NCBI GenBank assembly: GCA_029939545.1
Contig: JAOZSS010000009.1
Coordinates: 1 to 29,049 of the forward strand
From: Kiritimatiellia bacterium
GTDB taxonomy: Bacteria > Verrucomicrobiota > Kiritimatiellia > UBA8416 > JABMPJ01
Reading direction: 5' to 3'
DNA length: 29,049 nucleotides
A program made the position numbers and the translations under genes. A model generated the notes under the pieces. The model was not told where the DNA came from. It did no database searches and was given only the letters and a program-made list of their open reading frames with translations. Shown here in pieces: positions 16,837 to 23,500 of the stretch; the first letter of the stretch is position 1; every line of letters starts with the position of its first letter.

Positions 16837-17063
16837 CCAGAAGACGGCGGATAGCCAGACGCTGAAAATGGGGGGCGCTTAGTCGCATGAGTGAGAGCGG
16901 AAGACCGGTTACACCCGACAGGAAGATAGGGCGTCGAGAGGTTATTGATATGGGAGATTCCGGGCGCGAAACAGGGCCAAGGAAGCGAAGTGCTGGAGCC
17001 AGCCGATGAAGCATGGTGACTGGGGTCAATCGCGAACGTGCTGCGCTGTGCGTCGCAGCATGC

Positions 17064-18230
17064 TCATCGTGATGGCGGCAAGGTCGCCCTGGGTACTACG
17101 CTTATGTACGCACGATACTCCTCCTCGGTATTCAGGTTCCGAGGGGCGTCTTCTGGATCCAGGTCAACATAGCGAATATTCGCCTGGTCAAAGAAGCTCC
17201 GAATTCGCCGTTCGCCCTGGGTTAAGAGATCAAATATCCGGGTGGCCGCGTCGCGCCGGTAGACGGCAAAGAGCGGCTCGGGGCGGGGCGAATCCGATCC
17301 CGGTTGCACGCTGCGCGGCACGACGGCATCGTATCCCTCTGCCTGATTCAGCAGCCGGTGGGCCAAGTGGATATCGATATCCGGAATATCGCACGCCACC
17401 ACGAAGGCGAGGTCGTGAGAGGCCGCTTCGAGCGCAGAGGCCAGGCCCATCAGGGGCCCCTGACCGGTCCGACGATCGGCGACCGTTGTGAGTTCCAAGA
17501 ACGCATGCCTGGCATCGTTGGAACTGAGAAGGATCTCGTCGAAATGCCCTTGAAGCTGTTCGTGGACATGTTGAATGAGCGGTTCCCCGTCGACGGTCAG
17601 CATGCTCTTGTCACGCCCCATGCGGGAGCTTTGGCCGCCCGCCAGGATGATGGCCGTGGCCTTTCGGCGCAACGTCCATCCTCCGTCGTGCGCGGCGATC
17701 CGGCCCAGGTCGAGGTCAAACTGTTGACCGTCCGAGAGGAGCGTACGGTCGGCCAGGTGGACCACGGCCTGTGCGGTCGGCTTGCAGGCCTCCGTGCGCT
17801 TGTCTTGCACCATCAGGAAGAGACCCGGCGCCACGGCGTTCCGGATGCTGTTCGATTCGCAGATCAGCGGGGTGTGCGGGTCGATTTTCTGGTAGAGAAC
17901 GTCCAGGCCTTCTTGCATGTGCGAGGCCTGCACCCGGAGCCAGAAGACAGGGTCAGCGCCGGCAAGCAGCAGGCGCGAGGTATCCTTGACGCCATCCCGA
18001 TTGGTTTCCAGCATGAGATCGTAATCGCCGTCGAGCGAGGTACAGGCACCGCACCCCTCACCGCCGCGGGGACAGCGGCCACCGGCTTCGCGGATCACCG
18101 TGATCTTGGCGGCCGTGACCGTCTGTGCAGGTGCGGCGCGGCGGATCAGCTCGCAGGCCAGTTCGGTCTTTCCTATATTGCGTCCGGTCGACCCGATCAG
18201 CAGCATGTTAGGCGCTTGCAGCATGGCCAT
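17064..18230 (-). CDS. MobB-like P-loop / MobA (molybdenum cofactor guanylyltransferase) fusion
   Basis: Starting at 18230 the protein has 388 residues; the frame is open to 18323 with other ATGs, and the chosen one has AGGA just upstream and keeps a normal distance to the P-loop. Residues 7-185 form a MobB-like nucleotide-binding domain with GSTGRNIGKT (13-22) and an unusual cysteine cluster (Cys53, Cys60, Cys63). Residues 191-388 are MobA-like, with LAGGQSSRMGRDKS (197-210), the metal-binding VACDIPD (278-284) and EPLFAVYRRD. MobA transfers GMP to molybdopterin to make the dinucleotide cofactor required by FdhA, and MobB-type GTPases assist. It is transcribed toward the formate dehydrogenase operon and is divergent from the tungstate importer, which fits a shared role. 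The specific role of the first domain is inferred. Confidence 0.85.
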   Translation of the reverse strand: MAMLQAPNMLLIGSTGRNIGKTELACELIRRAAPAQTVTAAKITVIREAGGRCPRGGEGCGACTSLDGDYDLMLETNRDGVKDTSRLLLAGADPVFWLRVQASHMQEGLDVLYQKIDPHTPLICESNSIRNAVAPGLFLMVQDKRTEACKPTAQAVVHLADRTLLSDGQQFDLDLGRIAAHDGGWTLRRKATAIILAGGQSSRMGRDKSMLTVDGEPLIQHVHEQLQGHFDEILLSSNDARHAFLELTTVADRRTGQGPLMGLASALEAASHDLAFVVACDIPDIDIHLAHRLLNQAEGYDAVVPRSVQPGSDSPRPEPLFAVYRRDAATRIFDLLTQGERRIRSFFDQANIRYVDLDPEDAPRNLNTEEEYRAYISVVPRATLPPSR

Positions 18231-18347
18231 CCTGTCCTGAGTAGACTTGCCACGCAACCGTGGCTGGGCTAGTGTCGTCGTCCGAGTCATCCGGAACCTG
18301 CCTAACGACATGCCGGAATGCAAGCGAAATGGAGATCGCGAGTTCGC

Positions 18348-19163
18348 ATGGGTAACTTTTTCAAGTCAGCTATTCTCTGCGCCCTGCTGTTTCTGCCGAT
18401 CAACGGATGGACGGGCGAGACGTTGAGGCTGGCCACAACGACCAGTACGTATGAGACCGGACTGCTCGACCAGCTCCTGCCCCCTTTCGAACGGGCTCAC
18501 AACTGCACCGTGCATGTCATCTCGGTTGGAACCGGCAAGGCCATGCAGATTGCCCGTAACGGCGATGTCGATATCATCCTCGTGCACGCGCGCAGGGCCG
18601 AGGCCGCCTTCGTGGCCGAGGGCTACGGGGTCAACCGCCGGGACGTGATGGTCAACGACTTTGTGCTGCTGGGTCCGGCCGACGATCCGGCCGGGATTGT
18701 CGGCCTGCGTGATGCGAAGTTGGCGCTGAGGCGGATCATGGCGGCGCGGCAGACCTTTGTCTCGCGTGGCGATGATTCCGGAACGCACAAGAAGGAGCGT
18801 TCGCTCTGGCAGCGCGCGGAGTTGACACCGGCGGGCGCCTGGTATCTCGAGGCGGGGCAGGGCATGAGCGCTACGCTCAGGATGGCGGACGAGAAGAACG
18901 GGTACGTCATGGTGGATCGTGCGACCTACCTGTTCCACCGGGACAAGATCCGGCTGAAGCCCGTGGTGGAGGGCGATGCGGACCTGTTCAATCCGTATGG
19001 CATCATTCCGGTCAGCCCCTACAAGTATGCGCATGTGAAGTACGAGCTGGCCATGGCGCTGGTCGCCTGGATGACCAGCCCGGAATGCCAGCGGATGATC
19101 GCGGACTATGGTTGGAAAGGGAGCCTCCTTTTTCATCCGTCGGCCGCGGGAGGCGATCGCTGA
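18348..19163 (+). CDS. tupA: Tungstate ABC transporter substrate-binding protein TupA
   Basis: From the ATG at 18348 the 271-residue protein begins with a classic signal peptide (Lys6, hydrophobic stretch to about 17, then NGWTG). That is why this start is preferred over the ATG at 18318, which would bury it. The mature protein begins with the TupA hallmark TTTSTYETGLLDQLLPPFE, then VGTGKAMQIARNGDVDIILVHA and SRGDDSGTHKKE, the oxyanion-binding elements of this family. It binds tungstate (or molybdate) in the periplasm. It shares one base with tupB and lies opposite mobBA. No lipobox is visible. TupA-type proteins are usually tungstate-selective, which suggests a tungsten-containing formate dehydrogenase, but molybdate cannot be excluded. 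Confidence 0.93.
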   Translation: MGNFFKSAILCALLFLPINGWTGETLRLATTTSTYETGLLDQLLPPFERAHNCTVHVISVGTGKAMQIARNGDVDIILVHARRAEAAFVAEGYGVNRRDVMVNDFVLLGPADDPAGIVGLRDAKLALRRIMAARQTFVSRGDDSGTHKKERSLWQRAELTPAGAWYLEAGQGMSATLRMADEKNGYVMVDRATYLFHRDKIRLKPVVEGDADLFNPYGIIPVSPYKYAHVKYELAMALVAWMTSPECQRMIADYGWKGSLLFHPSAAGGDR

Positions 19164-19855
19164 TGGACTACATCTGGCAGGGCGTACGCGATAGCCTGCA
19201 GATTATCGCCGGGCTGGATCGCGAGTTTCTGGCGACAGTCTTTGTCTCGCTCAAGGTATCCTTTCTCTCGACCGCTTTGGCCACAGTTCTGGGCGTTCCC
19301 TTCGGCATGTGGATTGCCGAGAAGCGTTCTCCGGGTGCGCGGGCGATCATCACTGTCCTGAACACACTGATGTCTCTGCCGACGGTAGTTGTTGGGTTGA
19401 TGGTCTACTCCTTCCTCTCGCGGCGCGGGCCGCTCGGGGAGTGGGGCTTGCTCTATACGCAGACTGCGATGGTCATTGGCCAGTTCATCCTGGCCTTCCC
19501 GATCATTGCCGGCCTCTCGGTCAGTTCGGTCGCCGGCCTGGACAAGCGCATTCGCACCACGGCTCGCTCACTGGGCGCCGATACGGCCCAGAGCTTCAGA
19601 ATGTTCCTGCGCGAGGCGCGCTACGGAATCTTGGCGGCCGTGATGGCGGGCTTCGGACGGGTCTTCGCCGAAGTAGGAGTCTCGATGATGCTGGGCGGCA
19701 ACATCAGCGGCTACACGCGCAACATCACTACGGCGATGGCATTGGAGACTAACAAAGGCGAGTTTGCATTCGGGATCGCGTTGGGACTGGTGCTCCTCAC
19801 GGTGGCGCTGGTCGTCAACATCCTGTTCAGCCTTTTTCGGGAGCGGAGCCGATGA
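19163..19855 (+). CDS. tupB: Tungstate ABC transporter permease TupB
   Basis: The start at 19163 overlaps the tupA stop by one base (TGATG). The 230-residue inner-membrane protein has about five to six hydrophobic helices and the ABC permease EAA-like loop, here LGADTAQSFRMFLREARYGILAAVMAGFG-like, near residues 138-166. The N-terminal segment WQGVRDSLQIIAGLDREFLATVFVSLKVSFLSTALA is typical of TupB. An earlier in-frame ATG at 19085 would add 26 hydrophilic residues overlapping tupA and is not needed. It forms the channel with TupC and receives tungstate from TupA. Confidence 0.93.
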   Translation: MDYIWQGVRDSLQIIAGLDREFLATVFVSLKVSFLSTALATVLGVPFGMWIAEKRSPGARAIITVLNTLMSLPTVVVGLMVYSFLSRRGPLGEWGLLYTQTAMVIGQFILAFPIIAGLSVSSVAGLDKRIRTTARSLGADTAQSFRMFLREARYGILAAVMAGFGRVFAEVGVSMMLGGNISGYTRNITTAMALETNKGEFAFGIALGLVLLTVALVVNILFSLFRERSR

Positions 19856-20526
19856 CCGCCTATCGACTAGATCGGGTCGAGGGCCGCTGGGGCAATTTCG
19901 TCCTGCGCGCGACCGAGCTCCATCTTCAGCGTGGCAAGATCTACGCGGTAACCGGCCCCAACGGCTGCGGCAAGACGAGCCTGTTGCAGGTGCTGTCGCT
20001 GCTGGATAGGCCTGCCGGGGGGCGGGTCACGTGTGGGGGCGAGAGGGTCGACTACGACGACGGAAGTGCGTGGCTTCGCCAGCGTCGGCGTATTGCCTAC
20101 CTGATGCAGCAGCCCTACCTGTTTAACATGCACGTCTACGACAACATCGCCTACGGTCTGCGTCTGCGACACGTGCCGCCCGCCGAAACGCGCCGGCGTG
20201 TGCGTGAGGTGATAGAGCGTCTTGCACTGGAGCCCTTCGCGCGCCGGAACGCGCACACACTTTCGGGAGGGGAGGCGCAACGTGTTGCCCTGGCGCGTAC
20301 GCTTGTGCTCGATCCTGACATCATGCTGCTCGACGAGTTCACGGCAGGCGTCGATCAGCGGTACGTCGAGATGGTCGAGGCGTATGTTCGCGAACTGAAC
20401 GCCACACGCGGCACGACCGTTGTCTTCACGACGCACTCATCCAGCCAGGCTCAACGTATGTCGGATCATCCGATCACCATTGTTGATGGCGAGGTCAGGG
20501 CATGTGATGAAGCGACCCGGCGTTGA
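19852..20526 (+). CDS. tupC: Tungstate ABC transporter ATP-binding protein TupC
   Basis: The 224-residue ATPase overlaps the tupB stop by four bases (ATGA). Walker A GPNGCGKT is at 35-42, the Q-loop in LMQQPYLF, the ABC signature LSGGEAQR at 137-144, and Walker B with its glutamate DIMLLDEF at 156-163. The usual proline after the glutamate (LLDEPT) is phenylalanine here (LLDEFTAGVD). The H-loop histidine is in VFTTHSSSQAQR. It powers tungstate uptake through TupB. Its last 32 bases overlap the 3' end of the convergent rhodanese gene. Confidence 0.92.
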   Translation: MTAYRLDRVEGRWGNFVLRATELHLQRGKIYAVTGPNGCGKTSLLQVLSLLDRPAGGRVTCGGERVDYDDGSAWLRQRRRIAYLMQQPYLFNMHVYDNIAYGLRLRHVPPAETRRRVREVIERLALEPFARRNAHTLSGGEAQRVALARTLVLDPDIMLLDEFTAGVDQRYVEMVEAYVRELNATRGTTVVFTTHSSSQAQRMSDHPITIVDGEVRACDEATRR

Positions 20527-20860
20527 GGACGTCGGTGAACCCGGCCTGTCCAAGCGTGCGCTTGGCCGAAGCGGAGCGTGCGCCGGAGTGGCAGTAAAGG
20601 ACGAGCGGCTTATCCTTGTCGGGACCGAACTTGTCTAGCTGTGCCGCCAACTCGCTGAGCGGAACGTTGATCGCGCCTTCGTAATGGCCGCGTGCGAATT
20701 CGCCGGGCGTGCGCACATCGACAACCAAGGCACCCTGTTCAAGCTTTGCCTTGATGTCTGCCTTGGGGGCGCGCCCAATCAACAAGTTCTTCAGCACCAG
20801 CACGGCGCCCACGGCTACAACGATCCAGATCCAGTTCTTCATGGCGGGGAATTGAATCAT
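20495..20860 (-). CDS. Membrane-anchored rhodanese-domain protein
   Basis: The start at 20860 is chosen because AAGGA lies 7 bases upstream; the frame is open further but without a better site. The 121-residue protein has one N-terminal membrane helix (about residues 10-28, WIWIVVAVGAVLVLKNLLIG) and a rhodanese domain (about 35-120) with the active-site loop CHSGARS, Cys90 being the persulfide-forming residue. The conserved VVDVRTPGEFARGHYEGAINVP element precedes it. The helix suggests a periplasm-facing or membrane-tethered sulfurtransferase. It overlaps tupC tail to tail and stands downstream of the helicase gene on the same strand. Substrate and partner are unknown. Confidence 0.88.
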   Translation of the reverse strand: MIQFPAMKNWIWIVVAVGAVLVLKNLLIGRAPKADIKAKLEQGALVVDVRTPGEFARGHYEGAINVPLSELAAQLDKFGPDKDKPLVLYCHSGARSASAKRTLGQAGFTDVLNAGSLHHMP

Positions 20861-20910
20861 GAATCCATCCTTCGCACAAGGCTTCGGAGGACAAGTTGGT
20901 CGTGAATGGC

Positions 20911-20942
20911 AACTGATCACTGATGACAGGTCACTGATCACT
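20911..20942. repeat. Short ACTGATCACTGAT-type palindromic repeat
   Basis: ACTGATCACTGATGACAGG followed by TCACTGATCACT contains overlapping CTGATCA and TCACTGA words and can fold back on itself. It sits between the rhodanese start and the stop of the helicase gene and includes the helicase stop codon. It resembles low-complexity intergenic repeats like that at 3713-3821. Confidence 0.5.
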
Positions 20943-23450
20943 TCCCAGGAGGCATTCCTCGATCGCGGCCAGGAACGGGTCGCGGTCGCTCAGGGAGATG
21001 GTGCGGGTCGGCAGACTCTTGCGGAATGCGGCACCATAGGATTTGGTCATGATGCGGCGATCGGTCACGATCACCACGCCGCGGTCGGTGCGGTGACGAA
21101 TCAGGCGCCCGAACCCCTGGCGGAAACGGATCACCGCGTTGGGCAGTGAGTAGGCCCTGAACGGATCGCCCCCCTCGGCCTTGATCTTCTCCGCGCGTGC
21201 CGCCTGGATGGGATCCGTGAAGACGGCGAACGGCAGGCGGGCGATTACGAGACAGGAGAGCGTCTCCCCGACCACGTCCACACCTTCCCAGAACGAGTGC
21301 GTGCCCATCAGCACCGCCTCCATGTTCCGCTTGAAGAGCGAGGTGATGTTTTCGCGTGAGCCGGACTGGCCCTGGGCCAGCACCGGGATGGCGTCGTACT
21401 CGAGATCCTGCGCCAGCGCCTCGGTGGTTTCGCGTAACATGCTGTAGCTGGTGAAGAGCACCATGCCGCGACCGTGCGTCAGGCGGAACACCTGTGCCAA
21501 CAGCGCTCCCAGCTCGGCGGCATAGTTACCGCCCGCCTCACCCGGCTCGGGCAGGAACATAGGCACCAGCACCCGGCACTGCTGTTCGTAGTCGAACGGA
21601 CTCCCTGCATTCATCTCCATGCAGCGCTCCGGTGGCACGTGATCGAGCCCCAGCCGATTCTTGAAGAAGTCAAACGTCCCTTTGACAGTAAGCGTGGCGG
21701 ATGTCAGCACCACGGACTCTTTTTGTGAATAAAACGCCTCGGCCAGCTTGCTGCCCACGGTGATCGGCGCCCCCCAGGCGCGGACGTTGTCGTGCCGCTT
21801 GCCCGAGCTCTCGACCCAGTAGACGTAGCCCTCCTCCTTGGCCTCCAGTACGACGTGCAGATCTTGCAGCATCTCCTTGAGTCGCACCGACACCGCCGCG
21901 AGCTCCTGGATCTGGTCCATGTGAAATGGCAGCTCGTCGGCATCCACCTCGCGCAACACCTCGGCCAGGTTGTCGGCCCGCTCGGCCAGGCTGCGCAGCT
22001 CGTCATCCATGACGGCCCGCGCGGCTTCCACGCCGCTCCATATGGTAGATTCTTTAACCGTGGCGGTGATGCGAAGGGAGCCGAGGTTGCGGTTGGGTTT
22101 CTCGAGCAGGTCGCCCATGGCGTCAAAGAGTCGCCCGGACGACGTCTGGAGTGCTTCCACCTGTGTGAGCATGGACTGGGTCAATTCGCTGGCCTTCTCG
22201 CGCTGGGTCTCCGTGCCCTGGAAGGACTCCGAGTCGAGATGGGTGAGCATGGAAGGGAGAAACCCCTTGCCGCGACCGCGACGTCCGCGTCGGCGCAGGA
22301 GGCGGCGGGTGATGAAGCGGAGTTTGGAGGCCGACAGCTCAATCGAGAAATGGCGCGTCGCAGCCTCCTCAATGTTATGGGCCTCGTCGAAGATGACATC
22401 GACATACGGCGGGAGTGCGGAGGTGTTGATGTTGATCTCGGCAAACACGAGTGAGTGATTGGCCACGATAACGTCGGCGGCGTTTGCCTTGGCGCGCGCC
22501 TTGCGCAGGAAGCAGCACCGGAAATGCGGGCAGCTACGTCCGGGACACTCTTCTGCGGAGGAGGCCAGCCTGCCGCGCAGGTCGCGTGTGGCGGGTCCCT
22601 CGAGTACCGAACTCTCGGCAAAGTCGCCGGTCTCGGTGCCGGCCACCCAGCCGAGGACGTGTAGGATGTCGGCCTGGTCGTTGTCGTCCAGGTCGAGCTC
22701 CTGGTCGACCTCCTTGAGCAGGTAGGTCAGCTTGCGCAGGCAGAGGTAGTTCATGCGCCCCTTGATCAGCGCGGCGTTGAACTCGACGCTGAGGGCCTCG
22801 CGCAGGAGAGGAAGATCCTTCTCGAAGAGCTGCGACTGCAGGTTCTTGGTGTTCGTGCTGATCACGACCGGAAGCTGGTTGGCCTTGGCGCGCATGATGG
22901 CCGGAACCAGATAGGCCAGGCTCTTGCCGATCCCCGTGCCGGCTTCCACGAGCAGGCATTTCGACTGGTTGAAGGCATCCGTAACAGCGGCCGCCATCTC
23001 GACCTGTCCGGCGCGGTGCTCATAGCGCCCCATGTGAAGGGCCACGCTGCCATCCGGTCCGAGCGCGGCCGCCACGGTATCGCGATCGATCGGTACCCGC
23101 TCGAGCTCGTCCGGCGATGGGCGGGAGCGAGGGAAGCGGCCTTCCTGAAAGATGTCGGTCAGGCGCGGTGCCGTCAGCCCTTCGGGATCGGTCGGCAACT
23201 CTCCCGCATCGGCAAAGAAGGAACGGATCGCCTCCAGCCGACTGGCAGCGAGGAGCCGGTTGATCTCGCTGAGAACAGGGGAGGGTAGGTGACTGGCCCG
23301 TTCAACAAGCGCGTCGAGAATGATCGGGTTGGCCTCCCCCTCGTCCAGCGCGGGGGCAATGCCGAGGTGTTCCTTCAGCGTATCCGGTTCATGGTTCTGC
23401 AGAACAGGAAAGCAGATGCGGCTGAGCGTGCGAATATCGTCTGGCGTCAA
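20931..23450 (-). CDS. dinG: DinG/XPD-type ATP-dependent DNA helicase
   Basis: The frame is open to 23645 but the upstream part overlaps parC. I place the start at the TTG at 23450 because GAGGAG lies exactly 6 bases upstream. The 839-residue protein has an uncharacterised 130-residue N-terminal region, Walker A EAGTGIGKS (169-177), and a four-cysteine iron-sulfur site (Cys237, 302, 307 and 312 or 313). The DEAH box is in FDEAHNIEE (355-358), and C-terminal helicase motifs are GTHSFWEGVDV and QGFGRLIRH. Proteins of this type unwind DNA 5' to 3' at R-loops, D-loops and forks in repair. No exonuclease domain is seen. It follows parC by 50 bases, probably in one operon with parE and parC. Confidence 0.9.
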   Translation of the reverse strand: MTPDDIRTLSRICFPVLQNHEPDTLKEHLGIAPALDEGEANPIILDALVERASHLPSPVLSEINRLLAASRLEAIRSFFADAGELPTDPEGLTAPRLTDIFQEGRFPRSRPSPDELERVPIDRDTVAAALGPDGSVALHMGRYEHRAGQVEMAAAVTDAFNQSKCLLVEAGTGIGKSLAYLVPAIMRAKANQLPVVISTNTKNLQSQLFEKDLPLLREALSVEFNAALIKGRMNYLCLRKLTYLLKEVDQELDLDDNDQADILHVLGWVAGTETGDFAESSVLEGPATRDLRGRLASSAEECPGRSCPHFRCCFLRKARAKANAADVIVANHSLVFAEININTSALPPYVDVIFDEAHNIEEAATRHFSIELSASKLRFITRRLLRRRGRRGRGKGFLPSMLTHLDSESFQGTETQREKASELTQSMLTQVEALQTSSGRLFDAMGDLLEKPNRNLGSLRITATVKESTIWSGVEAARAVMDDELRSLAERADNLAEVLREVDADELPFHMDQIQELAAVSVRLKEMLQDLHVVLEAKEEGYVYWVESSGKRHDNVRAWGAPITVGSKLAEAFYSQKESVVLTSATLTVKGTFDFFKNRLGLDHVPPERCMEMNAGSPFDYEQQCRVLVPMFLPEPGEAGGNYAAELGALLAQVFRLTHGRGMVLFTSYSMLRETTEALAQDLEYDAIPVLAQGQSGSRENITSLFKRNMEAVLMGTHSFWEGVDVVGETLSCLVIARLPFAVFTDPIQAARAEKIKAEGGDPFRAYSLPNAVIRFRQGFGRLIRHRTDRGVVIVTDRRIMTKSYGAAFRKSLPTRTISLSDRDPFLAAIEECLLGSDQ

Positions 23451-23500
23451 CCGAATCTCCTCATTCGCGTCTATATGTGTCCATTCGTGGCTCTTCCCAC

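Larger units (their letters stand above)
16556..17063. promoter_or_regulatory. Leader/intergenic region upstream of the formate dehydrogenase operon
   Basis: This 508-base gap lies between the mobBA stop and the nuoE-like start, both on the minus strand. It holds the GTGATCAC palindrome just before the nuoE start (16560-16567), the 13-unit phased array (16610-16757), a CTCCT/AGGAG hairpin (16759-16773) and one copy of a 32-base duplicated sequence (16805-16836). From 16837 to 17063 I see only short weak frames: a 40-residue plus-strand frame at 16887-17009 and a 74-residue minus-strand frame at 16805-17029. Neither has a recognisable product. Confidence 0.6.

Noticed and set aside
16887..17009. 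40-residue plus-strand frame (MSESGRPVTPDRK start) and a 74-residue minus-strand frame (16805-17029) in the intergenic region
   Set aside because: Neither has a good ribosome site or similarity I recognise, and the minus-strand frame ends inside the duplicated 32-base sequence. They are kept only as possible remnants.
17304..18272. 322-residue plus-strand frame over mobBA
   Set aside because: It is a shadow of the MobB/MobA fusion, with no family features.
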